Below the pieces are notes generated by a model, which had not been told where the DNA came from, made no database searches, and saw only the letters and a list, made by a program, of their open reading frames with translations. Positions 18,475-27,920 of a stretch of 64,000 nucleotides of DNA are shown here, one piece after another. Positions within the stretch are counted from its first letter, which is position 1; each line of letters opens with the position of its first letter. Source of the DNA: Legionella hackeliae. GTDB taxonomy: Bacteria > Pseudomonadota > Gammaproteobacteria > Legionellales > Legionellaceae. The stretch lies in contig NZ_LN681225.1 of NCBI RefSeq assembly GCF_000953655.1, positions 1,504,001 to 1,568,000 on the forward strand, in the 5' to 3' direction. Made by a program: the position numbers and the translations under genes.

Positions 18475-18840
18475 ATGGCTGATAACAATGATAATGGGGT
18501 TGGTATCGTAGCTATTATTGTAATTATTATTTTAGCGGGTATTGCATTATGGTATTTCTTTGGCGCGCCGCGAACGACCACGGCTCCGGCACCTACAAAC
18601 GTAAATGTAGAAACGCCGGCAACAAAGCCAAGTGCACCAAGCACTACTATAGTTACACCTCCGGATAACTCAGGAACGGGCACAACAAATACCACTAATA
18701 CAAGCAATACAACGAATACGGAAACTACAACACCAGCAGAAACAGGTACGTCGAATACAACTACTACTCCTGATAATTCGGGAGCAAGTACAACGACTAC
18801 CACAAACTCAGGTAGTTCAACTACACAACAGCAGCAATAA
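18475..18840 (+). CDS. Single-pass membrane protein with Thr/Asn-rich tail
   Basis: 121 residues: a short acidic/Asn N-terminus, one membrane helix (GIVAIIVIIILAGIALWYFF, residues ~9-28), then ~90 residues of low complexity made of T, N, S, P, G and Q, ending in QQQQ. AAGGAG lies six bases before the ATG, a TATAAT sits at 18435-18440, and an intrinsic-type hairpin follows the stop, so it looks like an independently expressed gene. Function unknown; the disordered tail would project into the periplasm or cytoplasm. Confidence 0.65.
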   Translation: MADNNDNGVGIVAIIVIIILAGIALWYFFGAPRTTTAPAPTNVNVETPATKPSAPSTTIVTPPDNSGTGTTNTTNTSNTTNTETTTPAETGTSNTTTTPDNSGASTTTTTNSGSSTTQQQQ

Positions 18841-18859
18841 AAATAGTGTAGTTGCCGTC

Positions 18860-18885
18860 AAACCGGCCAGTTCGCTGGCTGGTTT
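18860..18885 (+). terminator. Hairpin terminator
   Basis: aaaccggccag pairs with ctggctggttt (one G-U) around a TTCG tetraloop, followed by taaattta. It lies 19 bases after the stop of the Thr/Asn-rich protein gene. Confidence 0.65.
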
Positions 18886-19030
18886 AAATTTATTTGCAAG
18901 TTAATTCATTGCAAGCTCACTTATATTCTAAACTTAACTTATAAGACAAAATTTAAATTGCGGAGGATTTAATAAATCGGTTAATGTATGGAGCTAAGGT
19001 TAAATGGATTTTAACGTTAGGTAGTGAGAC

Positions 19031-20152
19031 ATGCAAAAAAATACAAATGCTAGATCGCTTGTTACCAAACTTTTGGATTTAGCGGGAATCACTGTAAATG
19101 GAAGTGCACTTTGGGATGTTCAAATCCATAATGATCAATTCTATTCACGTGTCTTGCGCGACGCTGATTTAGGGCTTGGTGAATCCTATATGGATGGATG
19201 GTGGGATTGCCAGCGCATCGATATGCTAATTGAACACATCGTTAATGCCAATATCGAGGACAAGGTAAAAATCAGTCCTAAGCTTGCTCTACGCTTAATC
19301 ATGTCCAAGATCTTTAATTTCCAGTCCAGACGACGGGCCTTTCAAGTAGGAAGACATCATTATGATTTAGGGAATGATCTCTTTGAGGCAATGTTAGACC
19401 GACACATGAATTATACTTGTGGTTACTGGAAAGAGGCGACTACATTAGAAGAGGCTCAACTTGCAAAATTGGACTTAAGCTGCAGGAAATTGCAATTAGA
19501 ACCCGGTATGCGTATGTTAGATATTGGATGTGGCTGGGGCGCTTTAGCCAAGTATGCGGCAGAAAATTATGGTGTGGAGGTGGTTGGGATTACTATCTCC
19601 AAACAACAATATGAATTGGCTAAAGAACGCTGCAAAGATTTGCCTGTGGAGATTCGAGTGCAAGATTATCGTGAGGTCAATGAAAAATTTGATCGCATTG
19701 TTTCTTTAGGCATGTTCGAACATGTGGGTTATTTAAATTATCGCAAATATATGCAGGTTGCTCATCGCTGTTTAGCGGATGATGGTCTATTTTTATTACA
19801 CACGATTGGTGGAAATGAGAGTACAACGCAAGCCATGCCCTGGATTTCCAAGTACATTTTCCCGAATGGCATGATTCCATCTATTGCCCAGATAGGAAAA
19901 GCGTCTGAGAAATTATTTGTTATGGAGGATTGGCAAAATTTTGGTATGGATTATTACCAAACTCTTATGGCGTGGCACCAAAATTTTAATACTGCCTGGA
20001 ATTATCTTCAAACAAATTATGATGAAAAATTCTTCAGGATGTGGAACTATTATCTACTCAGCTGTGCCGGAGGTTTTAACACCCGAATGCTTCAATTATG
20101 GCAAATCGTTTTCTCAAAGGGACTCAAGATGAGATATGATGCACCAAGATAG
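19031..20152 (+). CDS. cfa: Cyclopropane-fatty-acyl-phospholipid synthase
   Basis: Transfers a methylene from SAM to cis double bonds of membrane phospholipid acyl chains. 373 residues, close to the ~382 of the family. Visible: the N-terminal lipid-binding region with LGLGESYMDGWWDC, HHYDLGNDLFEAMLD, the conserved MNYTCGYW with the active-site region Cys, the SAM-binding MLDIGCGWGALAKYA, and GMFEHVGYLNYRKYM. In many bacteria cfa is sigma-S controlled; no promoter could be assigned here. Convergent with the DUF2157 gene 12 bases away. Confidence 0.95.
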   Translation: MQKNTNARSLVTKLLDLAGITVNGSALWDVQIHNDQFYSRVLRDADLGLGESYMDGWWDCQRIDMLIEHIVNANIEDKVKISPKLALRLIMSKIFNFQSRRRAFQVGRHHYDLGNDLFEAMLDRHMNYTCGYWKEATTLEEAQLAKLDLSCRKLQLEPGMRMLDIGCGWGALAKYAAENYGVEVVGITISKQQYELAKERCKDLPVEIRVQDYREVNEKFDRIVSLGMFEHVGYLNYRKYMQVAHRCLADDGLFLLHTIGGNESTTQAMPWISKYIFPNGMIPSIAQIGKASEKLFVMEDWQNFGMDYYQTLMAWHQNFNTAWNYLQTNYDEKFFRMWNYYLLSCAGGFNTRMLQLWQIVFSKGLKMRYDAPR

Positions 20153-20163
20153 TGATGCATCAT
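20136..20163. terminator. Inverted repeat across convergent gene ends
   Basis: ATGATGCA (20136-20143) pairs with TGCATCAT (20156-20163), loop of 12 bases, overlapping the end of cfa and the gap to the convergent gene. It may be a bidirectional stop; the stem is not GC-rich and no U-tract follows. Confidence 0.35.
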
Positions 20164-20164
20164 G

Positions 20165-21202
20165 CTAGGATTCATTACTGCGCGCTTGTAGTAATTCGCG
20201 AAGCTGTGCTGGCAGTATGGATTGTGCTTTTTGGGTTAATGAGTCTTCATGCTTTTGCCATAGGGTTCCTAAGTAAATGATTAAGAAACCTATAGCTGCT
20301 AAAGCGACTGGGAATAATAAGCTGTTTTTGAAAACTTGTGACGCTAGATAGCCTAGATAAAAAGCACAACCAATTGCACCGAAAATAACAAATACTTTCC
20401 TCATTAAGATAACACCTATACTTATCATTACAAGATTAATGCACATGTAGAAGAATTTTGATAGTTCACTGTCGGAATGTTGACAGGTTAATCCTCCCCA
20501 AAAGGCAAGGACACCAAACAAGTATAGCCAAAACGCGTAATCCAAAGTGTTTCTTGAGCGAAGGTCAACCCAAAAGGCTAATAGGATCATTACCAGGCCA
20601 AAATACATAGAAATCATCGCACTTAGTTGAAAGGTTGCATACTGACCTGCCAGCATATCCGTAATATCCATGGACATGTACCACAAGGTTATTGCAATTG
20701 GCATTGTCATAAAAGGGTAGCGATAAATCCACGCAAGAATAACGCCAACGATAAGTGTTCCTAATTCCATAAAAATCCAACACCATCTTGAGTAAGAATG
20801 GAATTGCTGGTAGGTTGTATTATCAGGCCACCAGCCCATGGCCACTTGAAAACCGTAAATGGCGAGCGGGGTCAATGCAATCACAAACGTTGCGCATATC
20901 CCGGCAGGAATAAAGTAGTTATTTTTGTCAAATTGATGAGTGAGCCAGAGTCCAACACAAGCATAAGCAAGAGAGAGATAAAATATTCCCCAGCCCCCAA
21001 ATTTTTCCCATCCTAAATTCATAAAAAGGGTCATGGCGCCAATTGCAATGAAACCACCAAAATAATAGAGCACATTGGTAAAATTAAAATTAGGTGTTTC
21101 TTCGGGCTGTTTTTTGATGAATTCAACTAAATCTTCTGCTTGTTTCGCATTGATAATCTTGGCTCCCACCGCTTTGTTGAGCGTATTACGTGAAATCTTC
21201 AT
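20165..21202 (-). CDS. DUF2157 membrane protein
   Basis: 345 residues. It begins with a ~45-residue soluble segment (KISRNTLNKAVGAKIINAKQAEDLVEFI) typical of DUF2157, followed by about ten membrane helices and a short hydrophilic tail. Function unknown; inner membrane. The ATG at 21202 has GGAG eight bases upstream; the longest frame would begin at a TTG nine codons earlier. Confidence 0.75.
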   Translation of the reverse strand: MKISRNTLNKAVGAKIINAKQAEDLVEFIKKQPEETPNFNFTNVLYYFGGFIAIGAMTLFMNLGWEKFGGWGIFYLSLAYACVGLWLTHQFDKNNYFIPAGICATFVIALTPLAIYGFQVAMGWWPDNTTYQQFHSYSRWCWIFMELGTLIVGVILAWIYRYPFMTMPIAITLWYMSMDITDMLAGQYATFQLSAMISMYFGLVMILLAFWVDLRSRNTLDYAFWLYLFGVLAFWGGLTCQHSDSELSKFFYMCINLVMISIGVILMRKVFVIFGAIGCAFYLGYLASQVFKNSLLFPVALAAIGFLIIYLGTLWQKHEDSLTQKAQSILPAQLRELLQARSNES

Positions 21203-21316
21203 ACTGGTCTCTCCGTAATTTTCCAGCAAAAGGAGTTAAACACGTTTTACTAAAGTATAGAATTTATTAAGAAAAATGCTCGGAAGCCATGTTATTAACT
21301 AGATGTTTATCGCCAT

Positions 21317-21889
21317 TTAGCAACTATGATATCTCAATAAGTAGTAATAAAACCCTGCTACTTCGCGGACAATTGAATAACCATCCCGCCATTCAAGATA
21401 GTTAGCATGTGCGTTATAAATAGGGGAAATGTTACATTGCTGTAATGCCAAACGTGTGCGTGTGATATGAAAATATTGTGAAATAATTAACGCGCTTTTA
21501 AAGTGATATTGACGCATCAGTTGCGTGCAATTATAAGCAGTAGCTCTTGTATTATCACCATTTTTATCCATAAGGATATGAGCCGCTGGAATGTCGTGAT
21601 TAACCAAATAATCCTTCATGGCGATTGCCTCATTAATCCCTTCTTTTCCGGTACCACCGCTAACAATAATATAAGAGACAACACCTTGCTGATAGAGCTT
21701 AATGCCTTTATCAAGGCGTGCGGCTAACCGTTGAGAAGGGGTACCGTCCGGATTCACTTTAGATCCTAAAATAATGGCTACATCACTGTTGTGAATTTTA
21801 TCGCTTAGACCATCAGATACAATAAAAAGCAGTGTTAGAAGAAACATGCCCAAGAATAAAAAAATTGATTTTTTTAGAAAATGGATCAT
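21317..21889 (-). CDS. YdcF/SanA-type DUF218 protein
   Basis: 190 residues: one N-terminal membrane anchor (FLFLGMFLLTLLFIVSDGL), then the DUF218 domain. Family marks are SDVAIILGSKVNPDGTPSQRLAARLDKGIKLYQQG, IIVSGGTGKEGINEA, and LIISQYFHITRTRLALQ. These proteins act in envelope maintenance (SanA, ElyC) or bind SAM (YdcF); the exact reaction is not settled. The active region probably faces the periplasm. Confidence 0.8.
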   Translation of the reverse strand: MIHFLKKSIFLFLGMFLLTLLFIVSDGLSDKIHNSDVAIILGSKVNPDGTPSQRLAARLDKGIKLYQQGVVSYIIVSGGTGKEGINEAIAMKDYLVNHDIPAAHILMDKNGDNTRATAYNCTQLMRQYHFKSALIISQYFHITRTRLALQQCNISPIYNAHANYLEWRDGYSIVREVAGFYYYLLRYHSC

Positions 21890-21954
21890 TTAAAACTAAT
21901 TATCGATAAAAGCGCACATAATAGTACATAATATAGTCAATGTGAAAAAATATT

Positions 21955-23283
21955 TCATTTTGAGGCTTTAGGCCTGTCATCAATATCATCACCTACATAA
22001 TCATGTAATTTGTTATGCAATAAATTCACGCTTATAGAGTAACTTTCTATGCAAACTCCATCGTCTAAAACGGTTGTTGATGCTGCTTTCTGACGTATGA
22101 AATTTTCACCTTCAACTAGCCAAACGCCTGAACGTTTTAACTTATCGTGACCATCAGCCTGAATAATTAAGCCTTGGCTTATCTGAGGAGTCACGACTTG
22201 ATTGGGATCCATTTCCTGACGTTTTTTAAATATTGGCAAAGCCATAGAGCTTGAAGAGATAATTTGAATAGCAGGACCAAATTCATCAGTATTAAAGTCG
22301 GCAAATTGTTTGCGTAGATATTTACCTAACACGCCTTCTGCAGCATCCACGCATATACTGCCTGCGATTGTTATACCTTTATACTGCTTGAAATAAGCCA
22401 GAGGCATAAGTTCCCTTTCTATCTGACCCTGCCAGTATGTATTTCTTTCTGCTTCCATAGACGTTAATTCTGCTTCAGGAATATCTGCCGGCCCTTTATT
22501 AAGCTTATAACTCGCATAAACAACGACACCATCTTTTATGCCTAAAAGCATATTAGTTTTTTGAGTTTTAGGCTTATGGCCAATACTTAATCCCTCTGCA
22601 TCAGTCACTTCAGTAGGTGTCGTCGCGGTGAGATTAACCATAATTAACAATGAAGGATAGTGTTTACTGACGTTACAATACCCCGCTAACAGCTCTTTCT
22701 GAGTATCGTGGGGCATAAACAATGTACTCTGTCCTCCAACGCTACAATGACTGTAAAATTCAGGCATTACGCAAATGGCAAGTTCATCGGAAAAAAGTTT
22801 AGCTTGTTTATTCATAAGGTTATAAGATGAATGAACATGTGAATGGAATAAGTCGACTTGTTCTTTTATAGTTCGCGGACCACTCTTCGCAAACGAGCCT
22901 GTCGGCATAGATACTGTAGCAACCCGCAAAATGCGTTGTTCATTTAAGTGTCTGCTTTCCTTTATCGACCCTACTGTGCTGAGAACCTCTGACAAATAGT
23001 TAATCATTGGTTCTGAATTGATTTTAGGAACAACAAGCCTAATGTATTGTGGTGTAATTTCCATACTCATTAGTTTGCGAACTTTTTCAGGGAGTGCTAG
23101 CAACGAAGCAAGCTTAGGGAGTTCTGAATGGGGAAGATAGGCAATCGCATCAACATGATAATCATCATCAACCCACCCAAAGAAACTTAGCTCTGTAATA
23201 TTTCTTAAGAGTTTTACAGCACCGGTATAAGCTTTTTTGGGCATATCGTCTTGTCCTGGATTCTTTGATTTAAATATAGCCAA
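21955..23283 (-). CDS. Protein of unknown function, possible nitrilase-like fold
   Basis: 442 residues, no signal peptide or membrane helix. Not firmly recognised. The middle shows segments in the order expected of carbon-nitrogen hydrolases: ELAICVMPEFYSHC (candidate Glu), a Lys-rich strand around AEL/QIERELMPLAYFKQYKG, and GITIAGSICVDAAEG (candidate Cys), followed by IQIISSSSM. Spacing is longer than in typical nitrilases, so this is a hypothesis. It lies 85 bases downstream of the HlyD-type gene on the same strand and may be the last gene of that group. Confidence 0.5.
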   Translation of the reverse strand: MAIFKSKNPGQDDMPKKAYTGAVKLLRNITELSFFGWVDDDYHVDAIAYLPHSELPKLASLLALPEKVRKLMSMEITPQYIRLVVPKINSEPMINYLSEVLSTVGSIKESRHLNEQRILRVATVSMPTGSFAKSGPRTIKEQVDLFHSHVHSSYNLMNKQAKLFSDELAICVMPEFYSHCSVGGQSTLFMPHDTQKELLAGYCNVSKHYPSLLIMVNLTATTPTEVTDAEGLSIGHKPKTQKTNMLLGIKDGVVVYASYKLNKGPADIPEAELTSMEAERNTYWQGQIERELMPLAYFKQYKGITIAGSICVDAAEGVLGKYLRKQFADFNTDEFGPAIQIISSSSMALPIFKKRQEMDPNQVVTPQISQGLIIQADGHDKLKRSGVWLVEGENFIRQKAASTTVLDDGVCIESYSISVNLLHNKLHDYVGDDIDDRPKASK

Positions 23284-23368
23284 AAAAACTTAATGTAGTA
23301 TTAGCTCTGTTGATTAATTGCTCAGGCAAGCAGAAGCACTTAGAGGGGGGCGCACAACAAGGAAAAAC

Positions 23369-24397
23369 TTATTTGAGTCTCACTTTAACCGGTATACCAA
23401 ATACCTGATATTCTTTTGGAATGGCTGTAAGTGGCTCAATAATAGCAATAAGTTTATTTTGACGTGTTGCCATAGGGTTGATTTCAGATAAGGGAAGCAT
23501 CTCAGCATAACGGGGTGTATTGACTATTTTTCCGGGGACCGATTCGCCATCAGGAAAAGTAATAGATACCTTCTTGCCCAAATAAATTTTATCCAAATAC
23601 TGAGGCTCAATAAAAGCCATAATTCTCAGATTTTCTTTCGTAACTATGGACAATAGACGTTGCCCGCTAGCCACGAATTCATTATTGTAGGTATTAATTT
23701 GCATGATGGTTCCGGCCTTATTGGCGCGAATCATAAAATATTTTTGTTTTTCCTCTAATTGTTTGATTTTACTATCTATTTCCCGCAATTTTCGTTGATA
23801 ACTCACCTCCAGGGTAGTTTTGTTGCGAAGTTTTATGTCAATAATTTCTTTCTGTAAGTTTGAGAAAACCCGTTGGGCACTTACGAAATTTTTTCTTGCT
23901 TCTTCAAGTTGTAGTTCTGACATATCGCCATTTTTCATGTAATTTTTGAAGCGCTCATAGACTTCTCGGCTTGTTTGTATATCTTGCGAAGCAATAGTAA
24001 GCATCGTGTCAAAAGGCTTGTAGTTTTCAAGACTGAACTGCTGAATTAATGATTTCAAAAGAAGTCTTTCTTTTTGTAAGTATTGTAATTTTAACTCCAG
24101 TGTCGGTGACTTAAAGTGGAGCAAAGGCGCCCCAGAATTGATTTGCTGGCCTGTTCTTACTGTCAGTGATTCAATATAACCTGCGTCAGGAGCACGGATA
24201 GTAAATGTGTCAAAAACAACTAATCCTGAAAAGCTAACAAAAACATACTCTTTAATGAGCTTTCCTATTAAAAATAGCAGCGGTAAACTAATTAAAAGAA
24301 CCAATAAAAACCATCGGAGTTTAGGCGGAGTAAGTCTTCCACTGCCATAATTTGTTGCTAAATGTTCACCAGTAATTTTTTTAAATTTAATGGCCAT
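23369..24397 (-). CDS. HlyD-family membrane-fusion/adaptor protein
   Basis: 342 residues: cytoplasmic N-terminus (~30 aa), one membrane helix (WFLLVLLISLPLLFLIGKLI), a biotinyl-lipoyl half (IRAPDAGYIESLTVRTGQQINSGAPLL), a long helical hairpin at ~90-215, the second lipoyl half (IRANKAGTIMQINTYNNEFVASGQRLL) and a beta-barrel domain. It is an inner-membrane adaptor of an export system. No transporter ATPase, RND pump or outer-membrane factor is next to it. It starts 38 bases after the TackOD1 gene, a pairing that suggests a polysaccharide-export role (inference). Confidence 0.8.
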   Translation of the reverse strand: MAIKFKKITGEHLATNYGSGRLTPPKLRWFLLVLLISLPLLFLIGKLIKEYVFVSFSGLVVFDTFTIRAPDAGYIESLTVRTGQQINSGAPLLHFKSPTLELKLQYLQKERLLLKSLIQQFSLENYKPFDTMLTIASQDIQTSREVYERFKNYMKNGDMSELQLEEARKNFVSAQRVFSNLQKEIIDIKLRNKTTLEVSYQRKLREIDSKIKQLEEKQKYFMIRANKAGTIMQINTYNNEFVASGQRLLSIVTKENLRIMAFIEPQYLDKIYLGKKVSITFPDGESVPGKIVNTPRYAEMLPLSEINPMATRQNKLIAIIEPLTAIPKEYQVFGIPVKVRLK

Positions 24398-24435
24398 TAT
24401 TTACTCTTCCTAATCACCCACCAGGGGTACCGCTG

Positions 24436-25560
24436 CTACCGTTCATAAAATTCAGTGAGTAGTTTTTCGGTGTGAAAAATGCCAAATTCATTAAGTATTT
24501 CATCTTCGTTGATAATTTTTAAGGCAAGTACACTGAAATGAAGTTCTTTGTAGCGGGTTGAAAGTTTTACTTGCCATTTTATGATGGCAAAAAAAACTTC
24601 GAACTCGATAAATTCGAAAAAATTACTAAAGCGTGTCTGTAGTTTTTTCTCTATACCGCGAGCTAACAATTCACCGTGTTTGGTTAATTTGTAGTTGTAG
24701 AGACGGCGAGTGATCAGATTCTCAGGATTGGTCGTTTTTGAGCAGTTCATGCAAGTTATAATAATTTCTGCATCAAGAAAATAAAAACCACACTGATAAC
24801 AGAGTTTGTCCTCTAATGGTTTATCATAATCCATACCTATATGTCTTAATTTTGCATTACAACTTGGGCAAATTAAGCGTTCTTGCCTTAGAAATTCCTT
24901 GGTAGGAGCTATATTTCCGCAGGTGAAGCAATGAATAAATTGCTGAGTTTTAATATCAATACTGTGGCAATTCGGATAGGAATTTTTATAATTTAATAAG
25001 CCTGAGGTGCAAGAGGGGCAGGTCTGAATTTCATCTATCAATTTTTCCTGTAAGAGCAAGTCTCGGGATACTAAATTTTGTAGAAAATTCCATTCATCAA
25101 AATTACTATCCTGGCCAAACAGTACTTTGAGTAAAGGAAAACTAAGGCCTTTAGCTGAGTAAGGCGTTAAAAAGCCATGAATCAAAATAGTAGAGTGTGT
25201 AAATAAGTAACTTAATAAAAATAATTCATTGTCTTCCAATGAGGTTATACCTGGTATTAGTTGTATACGCTCATGAATATCTATCGCAACGTTTAAAGAG
25301 TTTTTGTCTAATGGACCATCAAAAATGTCAGCATTTATATCTTCCAGTTTGCCAAGATAAAAGATAGGGGTAAGACGATAGACTTGAAGTTGTCTTAATT
25401 CTGTTAAAATGTCTAAGCATTTTTGCCAATCGCTTAATACAAATGCAAGCGCAAAGCAGCCTGTCTCCGGAAACTCCGTTTCAGAGGAAACCCACTTAAC
25501 CGGTTAAGGTAGATGCAGCTCCCTAGGACTTCCTAAAATCCATATAGTTTGGTCATTCAT
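24436..25560 (-). pseudogene. TackOD1 zinc-ribbon protein interrupted by an in-frame TAA
   Basis: From ATG 25560 the frame reads 18 codons (MNDQTIWILGSPRELHLP), then TAA at 25506-25504, then stays open for 355 codons to 24436. The part after the stop begins PVKWVSSE and has a receiver-like N-terminal half (CFALAFVLSDWQKCLDIL and LTPIFYLGKL). It is followed by the TackOD1 domain, a multi-cysteine zinc ribbon: CPSC, SYPNCHS, HCFTCGNIAP, ICPSCNAKLRHIGMDY and LCYQCGFYF. No ATG or GTG lies between the stop and a TTG at 25239, which would give only the C-terminal ~267 residues. Either a nonsense mutation, restart at the TTG, readthrough, or a sequencing error. It lies between an LprI-type gene and the HlyD gene. 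Confidence 0.75.
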
Positions 25561-25603
25561 GAGCTATATTCTTACTATTTTTATTTAATAATAGTTTAGT
25601 GGT

Positions 25604-26488
25604 TCAATTTTGATAAATTTTAATAAAATCATTAAGCTCTCCTATTCTTTCCTTATTGTGTTTGGTGTAGCACTCAATAACAGACAGCGATTGAAGTGTT
25701 CCCCCCTCATTTTGCAGTCCTTCAAAATCACATTCTTTTTTCCGGTAATTTAGCCAGGCTTTCTGTGTATCAATCAAGAGGCCTTGGTTAGCTTGTGGCA
25801 ACAGGTTGAGCAGTACGTTGTAGCGTTTATTCAGCAAATTATCATAAAGGGTATACTCATCATTGGCACAAGCTTTCATCGCAATTGTTGTTACAGCATT
25901 GTCATAACAAGTTTGAATTTTTTTTAACTCATCGGAAGAGGTGTCTAGACGCGCTGATGTTTCTGTTTTATTTTGAGGAATGTCACCCGGGAAAAATTCT
26001 TTATTGTCTGGATCGAGTGGAATATTTAAAGAAGTTAATTGTTCAGGAGTAATCTGAATAACGGGCTTCTCAATACAGGGGAAATAAGAAAGAAATTTTG
26101 AATTTTTTAGTAATATAAGGCCATTAACGTCCCATCCTTTACCAATCCCACTGTAGATAATGTAATCGAAGTTATTTTTACCGAAACGTAAATAGATACC
26201 GCCACCACCACTAAACATCTGCGAACGTCCCATAAATGCTTCGCTGGGTGGAATTTTTTTACTGGGGTAAAATAATTCGATATTATTTTTTTTCCCAAAT
26301 CGATACTGAATAGTTCCAGTCGCTGCTGATAAATCTTCAGAGGCACAAAGAGAAATAGTTTTGCTGTTTTTTGTTGGGCAACTAAACACGACTTGTTCAT
26401 TACTTTGACACAAAGAGGCGGTTTCCGCAAAAACAGGGGTCGAAAGTATAAAAACAAGCATTGAAAAAAATCCTATTTTTTTATTCAT
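25604..26488 (-). CDS. Secreted LprI/DUF1311-domain protein
   Basis: 294 residues with a signal peptide (FFSMLVFILSTPVFA). Residues ~25-150 form an unassigned N-terminal domain containing three cysteines. The C-terminal ~100 residues match the LprI/DUF1311 family: CYDNAVTTIAMKACANDEY, LNKRYNVLLNLL, LIDTQKAWLNYRKKECDFE and a closing CYTKHNKERIGEL. LprI proteins include periplasmic lysozyme inhibitors, so protection of peptidoglycan is possible. It precedes the TackOD1 gene by 43 bases on the same strand. Confidence 0.75.
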   Translation of the reverse strand: MNKKIGFFSMLVFILSTPVFAETASLCQSNEQVVFSCPTKNSKTISLCASEDLSAATGTIQYRFGKKNNIELFYPSKKIPPSEAFMGRSQMFSGGGGIYLRFGKNNFDYIIYSGIGKGWDVNGLILLKNSKFLSYFPCIEKPVIQITPEQLTSLNIPLDPDNKEFFPGDIPQNKTETSARLDTSSDELKKIQTCYDNAVTTIAMKACANDEYTLYDNLLNKRYNVLLNLLPQANQGLLIDTQKAWLNYRKKECDFEGLQNEGGTLQSLSVIECYTKHNKERIGELNDFIKIYQN

Positions 26489-26678
26489 AGTACTTATTCC
26501 TTTAAGATCTTTATTTTCAATATAGGTATAGATTAAAAATGATGCAATCTAGCGTTAAGTTTGTTAATTCTGTCCTTTCCGAGATATATTGTCATTCCTT
26601 CGTCGTATCACTTGTTAAGATAAGCCCAGATTGACGAGTAACAAGAATAAAGTACAGTGCTGATAAAAGAGTAATACT

Positions 26679-27854
26679 ATGTTTAATTTCAATAACTTAA
26701 GCGTTAACACTTTTCTCCAGGACTATTGGCAGAAAAAACCCCTGGTAATTCGTAAAGCATTACCTACCTTAGTAAATCCATTAAGTCCGGACGAGTTAGC
26801 GGGTTTAGCTTTGGAAGAAGAGGTTGAAAGCCGCATTGTGTTTGAGACCCCGGGAAAAGCGCCTTGTTGGCATCTAAAGCGCGGTCCCTTTTCTGCAAAA
26901 GATTTTAAAAAATTACCTGAAACGCATTGGACTCTACTTGTCCAAGCTGTCGATCGTTTTGTCCCTGAAGTCGCTTTAATGCTGAATTACTTTGATTTTA
27001 TACCTCAGTGGCGTGTAGATGACATCATGATAAGTTATGCGGTTGAGCAAGGTAGTGTTGGGCCTCATTATGACAATTATGATGTCTTTTTATACCAGGC
27101 AATCGGAAGTCGAAAGTGGTCATTAACCACAAAAAATTGCCATAAAGAAAACCGCTTGCATGGAATTGAGTTACGAATCATGAATGATTTCCAGACGGAA
27201 GAAGAGTATATCCTGGAAGAAGGCGATATGCTGTACCTGCCTTCCCATGTAGGGCATTACGGAATAGCTGTATCAAAGGAGTGTATGACCTACTCATTTG
27301 GTTATCGGAGTTACCAGGCGCAAGAAATGTGGGATAGCTTTGGTGAACATCTTGCGGAACACAAACAGGCGGATTCTTTGTATAAAGACCCTGATTGGAC
27401 CACGATTGATGCTACCTCTGAATTACCACCGAGGGCATGGAAAAATGCTAAAGAATTGATGGAACAACTATTGAAGGATGAATCTCAACTGAAATCATGG
27501 TTTGGATGTTTTGCTACTCAGTTGGATCAGCATGCCGAAGAGTTAATGCCAGAACCTCTCTCAGAGGAGGTAAGTCTCGACGATTTCATGAATGAACTTA
27601 ATGAGGCTCAGGGGATAATGCGAAATCCCTTATGCAGATTTGCCTACCAAGACGAAGAGCCAGGCATACTGCACTTATTTATTAATGGGCATAAGTGGAA
27701 TGTAGAGGGTATTTCAAACACTCTAATTAAACTCATAGCAAATTCACGTACTTTATCTACGGAAGAACTACAGTCATTTTTACGTAACAAGAATGATAAC
27801 TATTTTCTGTTTGAATTATGGAAGTTGCAATGGCTCGAGATGATAGGTCCTTAA
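26679..27854 (+). CDS. roxA: Ribosomal protein L16 arginine hydroxylase (RoxA/YcfD family)
   Basis: A JmjC/cupin-type 2OG-Fe(II) oxygenase. 391 residues, as in the family. Iron ligands are visible in VGPHYDNYDVFLYQ (H-x-D) and the distal His in LPSHVGHYGIAV; GSRKWSL follows the first motif as in YcfD. The N-terminal FLQDYWQKKPLVIRKAL is characteristic, and the C-terminal part is the winged-helix dimerisation region. YcfD hydroxylates an arginine of ribosomal protein L16. Apparently monocistronic. Confidence 0.85.
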   Translation: MFNFNNLSVNTFLQDYWQKKPLVIRKALPTLVNPLSPDELAGLALEEEVESRIVFETPGKAPCWHLKRGPFSAKDFKKLPETHWTLLVQAVDRFVPEVALMLNYFDFIPQWRVDDIMISYAVEQGSVGPHYDNYDVFLYQAIGSRKWSLTTKNCHKENRLHGIELRIMNDFQTEEEYILEEGDMLYLPSHVGHYGIAVSKECMTYSFGYRSYQAQEMWDSFGEHLAEHKQADSLYKDPDWTTIDATSELPPRAWKNAKELMEQLLKDESQLKSWFGCFATQLDQHAEELMPEPLSEEVSLDDFMNELNEAQGIMRNPLCRFAYQDEEPGILHLFINGHKWNVEGISNTLIKLIANSRTLSTEELQSFLRNKNDNYFLFELWKLQWLEMIGP

Positions 27855-27920
27855 TTTTAATAACTTTGGTATAAAGTTTGCAGATAAAATTACTAAAATT
27901 ATCTGATGAGGGACTGTCAA

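Noticed and set aside
18426..18803. 125-codon Val-rich minus-strand frame opposite the Thr/Asn-rich gene
   Set aside because: It is the antisense of a T/N-rich repeat region; composition is forced by the other strand and there is no ribosome-binding site.
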